Positions 11,837 through 22,709 of a stretch of DNA of 64,000 bases are shown here, piece after piece. The stretch is taken from contig CM045758.1 in the NCBI GenBank assembly GCA_025200525.1, forward strand, positions 61,382,649 through 61,446,648, read 5' to 3'. The notes below the pieces were generated by a model. That model saw only the letters and a list, made by a program, of their open reading frames with translations. It had not been told where the DNA came from and searched no databases. Position 1 is the first letter of the stretch. Each line of letters starts with the position of its first letter. The stretch is from Camellia lanceoleosa (lineage: Eukaryota > Streptophyta > Magnoliopsida > Ericales > Theaceae). Both the position numbers and the translations under genes were made by a program.

Positions 11837-13127
11837 AGTTAACCAACTTCAAATTGATGATAATTCCAAATATCAGTTATTTGAAATCTTCCAATTAAAT
11901 CAATCTGTTAGCGACTCTTCTTCCGATCATCCATGAACTTCATCTGATTATCATTCACCTAGTGACGATTCTGACAATCATATTAATCTAGGATGTACTG
12001 ATGTCTGCTGTAAACCAGTCAAACAAATAACTGTTCTTACTAAAAACACCCAAGAAGAATCTGCTCTCATTGAATTAATTAGTAAATTAGATGATCCCAA
12101 TTTAAAACAAAAATATATTGATAAATTAAAAACTTTATTAATTCATTCTGATGATAAACCTAAGATTGATAAACCTGTTATCAGCTTATCTAAGACTTTA
12201 GAAAGATTTAAAAATAAAACTAAAGAAATTACACTTCAAGATTTACAATCTGAAATCAATCAAATCAAACAAACTATTAATGAATTAAGACAAAAAGATC
12301 GAAAATTAGAAGATGAAATTATTACATTAAAACTTAATAAAAGTTTAGATAATTTCCACAACTCAGTCCATGAATCTCCTAATGAATCTGAACATAATTC
12401 TGACCCTGATTCTGATCACACTAATCCTGATAAATTAATATTTGACAATAGATCACAATCCCATACTCTTGACGATAAAAGATTAAATTTAATCAATAAA
12501 ATCTATATGCAAAAATGGTATTCACGAATAAAGATAGTTATTAATGATTTTGAATTAAACTTAATTGCTCTAATAGATACTGGTGCTGATTTAAACTGTG
12601 TACCAGAAGGTTTGCTCCCTACTAAATACTATGAAAAATGCCATGAGAAATTAACCTCTGCTAATGGTAGTAAAATGCGTATTAAATATAAATTACCTAA
12701 CGTTCATGTTTGTCAAGATAATGTATGTTTCAAAACCTCATTCGTTTTAGTAAAAAACATGACTGATAAAATCATATTAGGTACCCCATTTATACATTTA
12801 CTTTATCCATTTACTACATTTGCTGAAGGAATTACCACTCATGTTTTAGGCCAACCTGTTACTTTAAAATTTTTATTTCCACCTGAAATGTTCGAATTAA
12901 AATTGTTAAAAGATTGTTCTATTTCCCATACTATTAATCGTTTAACTAGGCAAATCAATTTTCTTAAAGAAGAAATTAATTATAAAAGAATTGATCAACA
13001 ATTAACTGATCCTGTTATTATTTCTCAAATTAATGATTTTAAATTAAAACTAGAATCCTTTATGCGCTCCCATTTACCTCGCATTTTGGCGAGAAAAAAA
13101 GCATGTAGTTACTTTGCCATATATTAA
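11837..13127 (+). pseudogene. Pararetrovirus acidic/coiled-coil linker and aspartic protease
   Basis: The frame entered just upstream continues through an in-frame TGA at 11934-11936. After an S/D-rich piece there is a K/E/Q-rich coiled-coil-like linker (about 12030-12350), then the retropepsin domain with active site ALIDTGADLN (DTGA at 12576-12587) and the flap-side run IILGTPFIHLLYPF. The protease would process the ORF1 polyprotein. The frame closes at 13127, and RT begins in a different frame from 13114, so at least one indel lies near 13090-13115. Confidence 0.83.
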
Positions 13128-14448
13128 AAATTTTAATGAAAAACACATCCCTACTAAATCTCGACCTATTCAAATGAATTATGAATTACTTGAAATGTGT
13201 AAGACAGAAATTAATGAATTATTAAAAAATAGAATCATTAGTCCAAGTAAATCACCATGTCTTGTCCTGCTTTTTATGTTAATAAAAATGCTGAATTAGA
13301 ACGAGGTGTCCCTCGCTTAGTTATTAATTATAAACCACTCAATGCTGTTTTAGAATGGATTAGATATCCTATTCCTAATAAAAAAGATTTGATTAAAAGA
13401 CTTAATCAAGCTGTTATTTTTAGTAAATTTGATTTAAAAAGTGGGTTTTGGCAAATACAAATTCACCCTAAAGATCGATATAAAACTGCTTTTAACACAC
13501 CCTTTGGTCAATATGAATGGAATGTAATGCCATTTGGTTTAAAAAATGCTCCTAGTGAATTTCAAAATATAATGAATGATATTTTTAATCCATTTAGTCA
13601 TTTTTCTATTGTTTATATTGATGACATCTTAATATTTTCCAAATCCCTTAATGAACATTGGAAACATTTAACTGCATTCTTTTATACAATTAAAAGTCAT
13701 GGCTTAGTCATCTCTGCCCTTAAAATCAAACTCTTTCAAACTAAAGTTAGATTCTTAGGATATGGTATTCACCACAATACTATTCTGCCAATTAGTAGAT
13801 CAATTGAGTTTGCATCCAAGTTCCCTGATGAAATTCTTGATAAAACCCAGTTACAAAGGTTTTTAGGATCCCTTAATTATATTGCTGATTTTTACAAAGA
13901 CCTTAGGAAGACTTGTCAACCATTGTTTGATAGGTTAAAGGATAATCCTCCTCCTTGGTCATCTGTTCATACTTCTATTGTTCAACAAGTCAAACAATAT
14001 GTTAAATCTCTCCCTTGTCTTGGTATTCCTACTCAAAATTCATTCAAAATTATTCAAACTGATGCTTCTGATGTTGGTTATGGTGGCATTCTTCTTCAGA
14101 AAGTCACTCCTCAATCCCCTGAACAGATTGTCCGTTTCCATTCTGGTGTTTGGAATAAAGCACAATTAAATTATAGTACTATTAAAAAAGAGATTTTGTC
14201 TACTGTTTTATGTATTCAAAAATTTCAAGTTGATATTCTAAATCAAATTTTTTTTACTTCGTGTTGATTGCAAATCTGCTAAATATGTTTTAGAAAAAGA
14301 TGTTCAAAATCTTGCTAGTAAACAAATTTTTGCCCGTTGGCAATCTATTTTAAGTATTTTTGATTTTGATATTACCTATATACCTGGTTGTCAAAATTCC
14401 CTTCCTGATTTTCTCACCCGGGAATTTTTACAGGGGGGTAAGCAATGA
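13114..14448 (+). pseudogene. Pararetrovirus reverse transcriptase and RNase H
   Basis: RT starts in one frame (13114-13299), shifts to another at about 13260 and runs to 14267, then returns to the first frame at a T-run near 14246-14255 and ends at TGA 14446-14448. Visible motifs are RLVINYKPLN, FSKFDLKSGFWQI, MPFGLKNAPSEFQ and the catalytic YIDD at 13614-13625. RNase H shows QTDASDVGYGG (Asp at 14061) and ends with PGCQNSLPDFLTRE. The two frame changes disable the polymerase. Family order and absence of integrase support Caulimoviridae rather than Metaviridae. Confidence 0.88.
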
Positions 14449-14675
14449 GTGCAGTTCCACATATTCCATATTTAAAAACCCAAATTACCCATTACCAAAC
14501 CTTGCTTAAACAAGTCAACTACCGAATTAATCGCCTTAAATCAACCAAACCCACTACTAAAAGAGCCCAATACATCATTCACCAACAGATTCAAGCCCGT
14601 CGTATTTTGCGACATGATTATTACAACCATTTACATTATTTCCAGAATTATCTAGATCTCCTTTCTAGTTGTTAA
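14445..14675 (+). CDS. Small pararetrovirus ORF2, 76 residues, unknown function
   Basis: The ATG at 14445 overlaps the ORF1 stop as ATGA, the arrangement used for termination-reinitiation or leaky expression in compact viral genomes. The product is basic (many K, R, H and Q) and probably helical, with regular leucine and isoleucine spacing, and has no cysteine motif. It is one of the few intact frames in this copy. It resembles the unassigned downstream ORF of florendoviruses by position only. Expression from an integrated defective copy is unlikely. Confidence 0.55.
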   Translation: MSAVPHIPYLKTQITHYQTLLKQVNYRINRLKSTKPTTKRAQYIIHQQIQARRILRHDYYNHLHYFQNYLDLLSSC

Positions 14676-14741
14676 TCTCTGCTACTGATCATTGTTTCTT
14701 GTTTCACCCAAGGCCTCCTTCTAAGGCCTCCTTCTAAGGCT

Positions 14742-16142
14742 TTGGTTCCTTCTAGTCAACCTTTTGTTCCTCCTCCTTTGGAGTTAGTAGGACAATACCC
14801 TCAACCCATTCAAATGATCAACCGTTACCAACTCCTTGGTAACATCCCCAGGCCTAATTACTCCACTGCTTTGGCTACTGATCCTTTTGCTTCATCAAGC
14901 CAATCAATCTCAGTTACTCCATTTCCTGCCAACCCAGTTAAGTCATCCCGAACTGATTATATCAAATCACACACTACTAATCTGTTCTATAAAGAACCTA
15001 GTCATCCTAAAAGTCAATTGATCCATGAAATTGCTAAATCCCATTTTGGCTCTGGATGCCATTTCATCCTCTCACATCCAGAGAAAACACTCACATATTA
15101 CAAAGATATTTTGATCCATCATCAATCAGTCTTGATCAAACCCATTTATGATCGAACCTACGCCAGCAAGGTTCTGTATCATTCTATTTACATCCATAGT
15201 ATTGTTTCCATTTGAATGGGGTCCTCCTTATCGCCTTCGAGATTTGCTCGGTCATTCCATCCAAAGATAATTACCATGATTATGTTGATGCTCGGTTCAA
15301 GATTTTCTGTCCCAGAATGAACCTTTTAGTCACTCCTGGTCCGTCTGCTTTGATCAAAAATTCAAATCTGAATTACCTACCTGGTTTCTGAGATGGTGGA
15401 CTCATTATGGTGCCATTTCAGACATCCTCCCTGGTGATCTCATTGAACTAGTTAACTATTTCTCCTTTGTTTACCCATTCACCACTCATCAGAGACAATT
15501 TCCATCTTTGTTAATTTTTATATCCAAATATAAACTCCCATGGATATTTAAATGGCAATATGGAATTGATGGTAACATAATCACCCGTCAACATTCAGTA
15601 AAATGGTGGGCTAAGTTCAATGTGCCCAGAATATTTGAAATTGTTCAAGAAGAATTTCCCATTGATCAATGTGCTCCAACTCCTTCTATGATCAAAGCCC
15701 AGCAGAACCCAATCGCAATCACCAAGGAAGTCAGCCCAGTCTTCCTCCAATCAACCTTGGAAGCCCATCATCTAGCGGTTCCAAGCCCAAATCCAAATCA
15801 GTTTAGCCGACCCAATCAAAATCCAAGGCTACGTCCAAAGCTCCTGCAGTTCCGGACCAGCCCAAGGAACATTCACGGCCCAAATCAAAGTCCAAAGCTA
15901 AGGCTAAGCCCATTTCACCCCCTGCTCAGCCCAAAGCTAAATCAAAGGTCAAGCCCAAGTTATCCAAAGATGAATTGCTCCAGTTAGCACGTCAAATTAC
16001 AGATCAAGCTGAAGCCCAGTCAACCAGTTCAGAAAATTCAGAAGACAGTTCAGACCATTCACAATCTTCTGAAGGATCAACTACTCAACCAATCTCATAT
16101 GGCAGATCTGCGTTCCAAGATGCTCAGGACCCATTTGCCTGA
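14742..16142 (+). pseudogene. Larger downstream pararetrovirus ORF, unknown function, frame-broken
   Basis: Pieces lie in different frames: 14742-15215, a stretch about 15310-15987 that includes WFLRWWTHYGAISD and LPWIFKWQYGIDG, and a C-terminal tail ending at TGA 16140-16142. The middle is tryptophan-rich. The C-terminal half has repeats of PK/SK units, then a serine/acidic tail. No catalytic motif is recognised. Position after ORF1 and before the promoter suggests the accessory ORF of florendoviruses, possibly a transactivator-like protein, but that is a guess from position. There is no ATG at 15508 (it is TTG). Confidence 0.55.
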
Positions 16143-16791
16143 TCAACATAGGATTCCCTATAAATACAAATTAGCTTCAATCAATACTCTTTTGAGAAAA
16201 GCTGCTAATTTGTATCTATATTGATTCCTATATTCATGTGTTCTACCGACAGCGATGAATAGTAAAAGTTACTGTTCACTTTTACTGTTCACCGTCACTA
16301 TTCACTCAATCAACTTTTGTTAAAGCTGCATATTCGTGCTATCACTCCACCGAAAGCAACCGACAGCATCTACTTTATCCCATGCGCTGCCAGCTGCTTT
16401 CATCAATTAAAGAAGTCACAAGATTACTGTATTAGTCACAAGATTACTGTATTAGTCACATGACTACTGTATTTTCCTTTTCTATATATTGTAACGTATT
16501 CATTCAGAAAGCTTCAAGTTTTTTCATTCTTCAGTTAAAAGAAAAAACAGAGAGCTCTGAGTGACAATTACTCCTTTCCTTTTGTAACCCAATTAAAGAT
16601 CCTTGCAGTTGCTACAATTGTAATTGTAAGTTATTTTCTGTATTTTAATGTATTTTAAATAAGTTATTTTCTGTATTTTAAGTTATGACGGTTTTATTTT
16701 AATTATGTGCATTCCAAATCTGTTGTTCAATTTTAGTCATATTTGATTTCGTAATCCATGTTCTTCATTCTACTTGCTGCTTCCGCGGTCT
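16143..16791 (+). promoter_or_regulatory. Pararetrovirus intergenic promoter region
   Basis: TATATATT at 16483-16490 is a plausible TATA box. Upstream are direct repeats: TTACTGTTCACTTTTACTGTTCACC (about 16269-16292) as two adjacent copies of a TACTGTTCAC unit, and three near-copies of GTCACAAGATTACTGTATTA at about 16415-16474, possible enhancer elements. About 300 bp after the TATA is the PBS, as expected for a terminally redundant pregenomic RNA. Stop-rich in all frames. Confidence 0.65.
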
Positions 16792-16804
16792 TGGTATCAG
16801 AGCC
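16792..16804 (+). other. Pararetrovirus minus-strand PBS, tRNA-Met
   Basis: TGGTATCAGAGCC is the exact complement of the initiator tRNA-Met 3' end and marks the map origin of the viral genome. The leader for ORF1 should follow it, but in this copy ORF1 lies 7.6 kb upstream, so the circle was opened between PBS and movement protein. Confidence 0.88.
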
Positions 16805-17240
16805 CATTGATGTTGTGTCCTGTTTCTAACTGTTTTGTTTCTTCTAATTAATCTTTTCTATTGTTTATCTGATTAATCTGGTTTTCAGTTCATCTTAATC
16901 ACCCACAAGATCGATCCGTGTTATCCACCTTGTTACGTTTATTCCACCTGCGTTTAAGTCACCCACTTCTTCCCAGTCCTGAGTAAGTCCTTAGGTTTAG
17001 GCAGTGTCGGACTTAGGGGTCAAAAGATAGGGTATGTATGTATACACAGGTCTGTGAAGTTACAAGGTATGTGGTAAACTGGATAAGAATAGGGTATGTA
17101 TTAAGATATCTGTCAAACTGATTAAGTAAAAAAGAACAATGAATCGATTATTTAGTTCATTTCATATATACATATACCAACTTAATATATATATATATAT
17201 ATATTAAGTTCATTTCATATATATATATATATTTTTTTTC
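16805..17240 (+). other. Pararetrovirus leader remnant and right-hand TA repeat junction
   Basis: About 200 bases after the PBS look like viral leader (C/T-rich, no ATG until GTATGTATG near 17034). From about 17150 the sequence is TA microsatellite with TTCATTTCATATA and AACTTAATATA phrases that echo the left junction. The exact breakpoint cannot be fixed without an intact viral reference. Confidence 0.5.
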
Positions 17241-17319
17241 AAGATGCCAGATTTCTTTTTCTTGTCTTCATGTTTGGTATGCAACTGAACTTGTAAAGAC
17301 CAAATCCCTGTACTCCTAT

Positions 17320-18597
17320 GCATTCATCTGAAGGTTATTCACGAGTTCAACAGTTCCATGCATGGAAAGAAGCCTGCAAAATGTGAACTAATCATTTATT
17401 CACATAACTATGAAAATACTCCATCTATTGAGGATCTTGGCAACCTTGTGGTAAAAATACAAGCAACTGGAGCTGACATTGTGAAGATTGCGACAACCGC
17501 CTTGGACATCACAGATGCGGCACATGTTTTTCAAGTAACTGTTCATTCCCAAGTAAGAGTCGTAAGTAGTGTGTCCAATTCTTTGAACTCTTTAAGTTTT
17601 TCCCCCCATTATGAATTCTCTCTATCTTAGGCTGAAACTAATTATTTTTTAATGATACTGATTCAAAAGATCCTATGGGCAGTGATTGAGACTGATAGAT
17701 TGTGCTATTAGTTTTTTGGGGCAATTATTATTATTTTTTTAATGTTAGTTATGAAAAATTAGTTCTTTTTCTAAAAGCATTAGTATTCTTCCTATTATTT
17801 TCTTATTTTTTTAAGAGTTGCAAGTATGCGATACCTTCTTTTTAAAATGTCATGTATGAGAAATTCTTTCAAGGGTCTTTATTTAATATGAATATTTTTT
17901 GGGTTCATTCCATTTGTTATGATTTACATGCAACATTTATAAAATTTTTAGGTCCCAATAATAGCAATGGTTATAGGTGAAAGGGGTTTGATGGCAAGGA
18001 TACTTTGTCCCAAATTTGGGGGATACCTTACTTTTGGTACCCTTGAGTCATGAATAGTATCAGCACATGGGCAACCAACAATTGATGATTTGGTGAACTT
18101 GTACTATCTCAGGCCGATAGGACCTAATACAAAAGTATTTGGCATTTATTGGGAAGCCTGTTGGCCACAACAAGTCACCTATTTTATACAATGAAGCATT
18201 CAAAAAGGTTGGCTTTAATGGAGTTTATCTACATTTGTTAGTGGATGACGTTGCGAACTTTCTCCAGACTTAATCATCTACTGATGTTGCTAGGTTCAGG
18301 TTCAATATTAAGATTTGATAATAGTAGTATAATATAATATTTGAATTGTTACTTGTTCATGGTTTGGTTTGGCCCATATTTCAATTCCTTTAGTTTCCTT
18401 TTTATTTGGTTGCCAAAATTTTCACAAGGGGCTTCTTTTGCTTGTGCTGATTTTCATGATTATATGCTACCAATTGAAACACTATGCACAAATTAGTCTA
18501 TAGATGGAAGTAATGCGATTGACTCTTGTGTAGTTGTACCATTCCTCACAAGGAGGCTACATTTAAGTGCTGTGATGCGGTTGATCCTGTTGCAAAG
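17320..18597 (+). pseudogene. Fragment of bifunctional 3-dehydroquinate dehydratase/shikimate dehydrogenase
   Basis: Three exon-like blocks with conserved intron positions match the plant plastid shikimate-pathway enzyme DHQ-SDH. Block 1 (to 17552, donor GTAAGA) has SHNYENTPSIEDLG and ADIVKIATTALDITD of the type I dehydroquinase. Block 2 (17952-18293) has MVIGERGLMARILCPKFGGY, then the start of the shikimate dehydrogenase domain. Block 3 (about 18534-18597, donor GTAATT) has SCTIPHKEA. An in-frame TGA follows TLES in block 2 and a frame change follows VFGI. N-terminal and C-terminal parts are absent. Intron retention shows a DNA-level copy, not a retrocopy. Confidence 0.88.
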
Positions 18598-20174
18598 GTA
18601 ATTGATGATCTCATAGTTTTAATATTGTGGTCATGGGCCCAAGGTTTTATTTCTTTGTTTTTGACAGCTATTTTTCAATCCTCTGCTTTTTCATGGTTCT
18701 TTAATGTATAGAGCCAGAGCAGTGAAAGTTTATTTATTTTTTTTGTTGTTAAGTATTTTCAATTTTAGCAGTTCATATTTTAACATTTACTTCTAATTTG
18801 TTTGTTTCCTTAATTTGATTGGACCCTAGACTACATTTAGTAGCATGGTTTGGACATGCATAGGTGATAAGCTATTTGCGCAAGAACAAGGCAGATGTTG
18901 GTGCTGCTACTATGGATGACAAGGGCGCTTCAAGAGAGTAAGCGTGAAATGACTAATGCGATGAGAGTTGGTAAGCTATATAAAATTGATGAATTCTACG
19001 TTTTATCAAATTTATATATATACATATGGACATTATTAACACATTATACTAACATATTGTAGGTGTCCGATGCATCTAGTGGGCAACAAGCTTCAAAAGA
19101 AGATGAGGTTCTTCTCTAACTTTATTAGTTCATTTGATGAATAGAGATATTGTTAGAATTGACTATGGGATTTGTCTCTAGATTAAGTCGGTCCGTATAC
19201 GAAGTTATCAAACATATATATATTGGATTTCAAATTTCAATAGCTTCAGCTCCAAGCCTTTATTTCTCTCTTTGCTATTTCTGGTATTATAATGTTTAGA
19301 GTCCAAATGCTTGAACATGTGCTGATGTGTTTCACTTCCTTTATCAATATACTTACACATCTTTGTGTGACATTTTTTTTTTTGGGGATCAAACAGCTCA
19401 ATAATTCACTACAAAGTTTTGTTTAGCAGCTCCATTCATTTTATGCAATTGTATGGCTTTATGATCACTATATTGCTCAGCAATCTTTCATACCATTCAC
19501 TGCAATACTGGTTTAACTATTTCTCTTGATGTGCTCTTAATTATTTTGGCACTTAATTGAGTCCAACAAGCACTATACAAGCCATACTTACTATGCCCCA
19601 TATTCATATATTCATATTAATGCCACAGTGTTGTTTTGGTGATAAGAGTCCAAGTTTTAAGTAATCATTTTTTCATTTTTTCATTTTGTTATTTTATTTT
19701 ATTTTGTGTTTCTTAAGTGTTAATTAACTTTCTTTCCTCTCTTTTTATCATGTCCCTTCCCCCTCTTTTATTCAAGTCTAGAACAGAAGGAAATCTTATT
19801 CGAAAGTGCGAAAAACATGTTAAAAGTAGATATGTACATAAGCATTTTACCCTCAATTAAAGGAAAACTGTTGTTGGCTAATTATTTGTATGGTGGCTAC
19901 TCAACTTTTGATAGAGGTGTACAATTTTGTCAAGGCAACTGATAGGCCTTTATAAATATATTAATCAACTTTCATATCATTAAAGAAATTGAGGTGAAGG
20001 TGGCCTAGATGCACATGTATATGCTATTTTTGCACAATCTTACAAGGTGAGAAATCCTTCATGGAATATTTTTAACAGATCACACATGCAATTAATGTAT
20101 TTTCTTCTTAATGCCCTACCAATTAGTATTTTATGGAAAATATTTTTATTTTGGGGTTCATAATGTTCATATTT
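18598..20174 (+). other. Unassigned stretch with two possible exon scraps
   Basis: Mostly AT-rich intron-like DNA. A block near 18866-18950 (VISYLRKNKADVGAATMDDKG) and another near 19064-19108 (VSDASSGQQASKEDE between AG and a GTTCTT end) look exon-like in composition but match no family I can name. They could be scraps of another gene. Nothing else is seen. Confidence 0.35.
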
Positions 20175-20264
20175 AAGATCGAAGAAGAAGAACGAAAACT
20201 TGAAGTAGCTATTGAAGAAACAGAAAAGTAGTGTGCTCAAGTGAATGCCGAACTGAAGGAATTG
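20175..20264 (+). pseudogene. Single-exon fragment of ATG6/Beclin-1 coiled-coil region
   Basis: After an AG acceptor-like end the block reads IEEEERKLEVAIEETEK, a stop, then CAQVNAELKEL. This matches the start of the coiled-coil-domain exon of plant ATG6 (Beclin-1), the autophagy subunit of the class III PI3-kinase complex. The TAG at 20229-20231 stands where ATG6 proteins usually have glutamine (CAG to TAG). The exon ends abruptly at 20264, where the tandem repeat of Ogre-like copy A begins, so it was truncated there. No other ATG6 exon is recognised nearby. Confidence 0.75.
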
Positions 20265-21443
20265 CATAGAATATGCTCTTGTTTCATGCATAGAATATGC
20301 TTTCAGTGTTGTATGCAATATGCTTTTGTCTCTTGCATAGAATATGCTTGTTTCATGCATAGAACATGCTTTCAATTAACATCATGCATCTATCACACAA
20401 TAATCTCACTCAGTACATCTATTTCGTAATTTCATCTCACTCGCACTGTCTGTGCACTTTGTGGTTATGTATCACTCGCACTGTCTTGTGTACTTTGTGG
20501 TTGTGTATCACTCGCGCTGTCTTGTGCACCTTGTGGTTGTGTCTCACTCGCACTATCTTGTGCATTCTTTGGTCTAGGAGACCTTAAAATCCTATATTTA
20601 CACTCGCGCTTTTTTGTGCATCGCGTTTTTTTGTGCAGTTTACACTCACGCTTTCCTACGCAACACACTTTTTTTGTGCAGTTTGCTCGCGCTATTTTGC
20701 GCACCTTACCTGCACTCGTTAGTGCATTGCTCGCGCTATTTTGCACACCTTACCTACATTTGTTTGTGCATTACATCGCGCTATTTTGCGCACCTTACTT
20801 GCACTCGTTAGTGCATTGCTCGCGCTATTTTGTGCACCTTACCTGCACTCGTTAGTGCATTGCTCATGCTATTTTGCACATCTTACCTGTACTTGTTTGT
20901 GCATTACATCGCGCTATTTTGCGCACCTTACCTGCACTTGTTTGTGCATTACATCGCGCTATTTTGTGCACCTTACTTGCGCTTGTTTGTGCATTCACAT
21001 TGTTCGCACTGTCTTGTGCACCTTGCATCGCACTATTTTGTGCATCTTGTTAGCACTGTCTTGTGCATTTCAACCTGCATCGCACTGTCTTGTGCACCTA
21101 TATAGCACTGTTTTGTGCATTCACCTTGTATCGCACTATCTTGTGCACCCTGCATCACACTACTTTGTGCACCTGTATCGCGCTATCCTGTGCATTCACC
21201 TGTATAGCACTGTTTTGTGCATTCCTTTCGTATCGCACTATTTTGTGCATTTCAAATCACTCGCATTATCCTGTGTATTCACTTTCATTCGCACTGTCTT
21301 GTGCATACTTGCATCGTACTATTTTGTGCACACATGTATAGCACTGTTTTGTGCATTCACCCTCACTCGCACTGTCTTGTGCATTGTAATTCATTAGCAT
21401 TGTTTTGTGCATTCACTTTGCATCACACTGTCTTGTGCACTTT
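20264..21443 (+). repeat. Tandem mini-hairpin arrays in the 3' region of Ogre-like copy A
   Basis: Three sub-arrays. 20264-20373 has about five copies of a unit with GCATA-GAA-TATGC. 20440-20960 alternates GCGC-TATTTT-GCGC and GCACTCGTTAGTGC-type units. 20960-21443 has units of about 25-40 bases with GCAC-TGTCTT-GTGC. Each unit is a short stem with a 3-6 base loop, and paired bases change together between units. The array precedes the 3' polypurine tract and LTR. Tat/Ogre 3' untranslated regions are known to generate such hypervariable tandem repeats. Confidence 0.8.
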
Positions 21444-22709
21444 CTAGTCTAGGAGACCTTAAATCCTCTGAAGGTGCAATTCCTTTGGTGTTTGTCGTGC
21501 CCGAACGACTTTCGGTGGTCTGGTATAGCCATTTGCCGGTGTTTGCGGTGAGTTCCTAAGAGATCAACTGAGACAGTGGAAACTAGAGTTCGAATGGCCG
21601 ATGCCTAGAACGCAAAGGTTTGGGATTTCCGAGACTAAAGTCTGGTTTAAATACCCAGGGGTGTATCCTCGTCTTGAAATTTGTATGGCAGCCCCATAGG
21701 TTCAGGTAGCGTGTATGCGCCTCAATTCTGGATACTGAACCAACCTAGTCTATCACCCTGTTGGAGAATAAGGAAAGTTGCGACCATAGCCAGGGAGAAA
21801 AGTGGTACCTATGGTTCGGAAATGCAAGATACAAAGGAGGAAGATCTCCAGCAGCATGAGGTGAGTCATCGCCAATTGCTCCTGTAAGGTACCTTCACTT
21901 CCTAGCTACTACGTCATCTATTACGTCTATCGCATTAAATATAGCATCTATCGCATGCATCTATTGCATCATACCATTTTATCGCATGCATCATTTCCGT
22001 GTTAAGCTTGGTTAGGCATGTGCTCATACATCTCCTTCGTTGAAGCATGGTTCTGTGATAATGTGTACGTACCTATTCCACTAAGAGAATTGTGGTCTGA
22101 GGGTTTCGGCACCTTTTCTATGTTAGACGTGGTCTGTTTTGTGTTCATACCTTTTCTAGGTAAAGTGTGGTTTGGCCGTACGCCTTATTTACTTTATCCA
22201 TTGCATCATATTTTGTTTTATTACATTCAGCATTTAGGATCACGATCTTTTATCAACAGATCATTCCTCACTTATATCATGCCACCCAATTACTTGTAAT
22301 GTTTTTGCGAAACACATAGTTGTGCATGTGCACACGGCTACTCCACTAAGAGAATTGTGGTTTGAGGATTCCGGCACCTTTTCTGTGTTAAACATAGTTT
22401 GATGTTGCATCTCCATCCCTTTATGATATTTGTGTGGTTTTGCACTGTTTGTGGTTTGATTATTTCGTTACACTATATATCGTTTGTATTGTTTTGTTGT
22501 ATTATGTATTATTTTGTATCTTGCCCCTGAACTACGCTGGTTTGATTCCTTGCAAAGGGATACGTAGGCAACCTTCGGGTTCAATCAACTGCATTTACAT
22601 TTTGTTTATTTATCCAAGACTTCGGCTTTGTCAAAAATGGGCCGTCTCTGGGCTTTAACATTCACTCATGTCATTTCATGACTTTTGAGTTCTGTCAAAG
22701 AGGGGCAAC
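21444..22709 (+). other. 3' untranslated region and polypurine tract of copy A
   Basis: No protein domain. A ~70-bp direct repeat (CCACTAAGAGAATTGTGGT, then CGGCACCTTTTCT) occurs at about 22078-22150 and 22342-22410. GAACTACGC..GGGATACGTAGGCA (22530-22570) is shared with copy B (41520-41560). The last 100 bases match the end of copy B (GTCAAAAATGGG, CGTCTCTGGGCTTT). The polypurine tract AAAGAGGGGCAAC lies at 22697-22709, directly before the LTR. Confidence 0.75.

Larger units (their letters stand above)
9184..17020 (+). mobile_element. Endogenous pararetrovirus, florendovirus-like (Caulimoviridae), defective
   Basis: About 7.8 kb with the order movement protein, coat/zinc finger, aspartic protease, RT, RNase H, small ORF, larger downstream ORF, TATA-bearing intergenic region, and a tRNA-Met PBS. 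There is no integrase and no LTR. This order with one large ORF1 and extra downstream ORFs, and location in a TA simple repeat, matches endogenous florendoviruses; a petuvirus-type relative is the alternative. The coding strand is strikingly A/T-rich and G-poor. ORF1 is broken by several frame changes and an in-frame stop, and its 5' end is missing, so the copy cannot express a complete polyprotein. The right boundary is approximate. Confidence 0.87.

Noticed and set aside
9184..17020. A potentially active virus copy
   Set aside because: ORF1 lacks its start and is broken by several frame changes and a stop, so the copy as seen cannot produce the polyprotein.
20440..21443. CRISPR-like array of short repeats and spacers
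   Set aside because: Repeats are degenerate, spacers are not unique and the setting is a plant retrotransposon 3' UTR; no cas genes.
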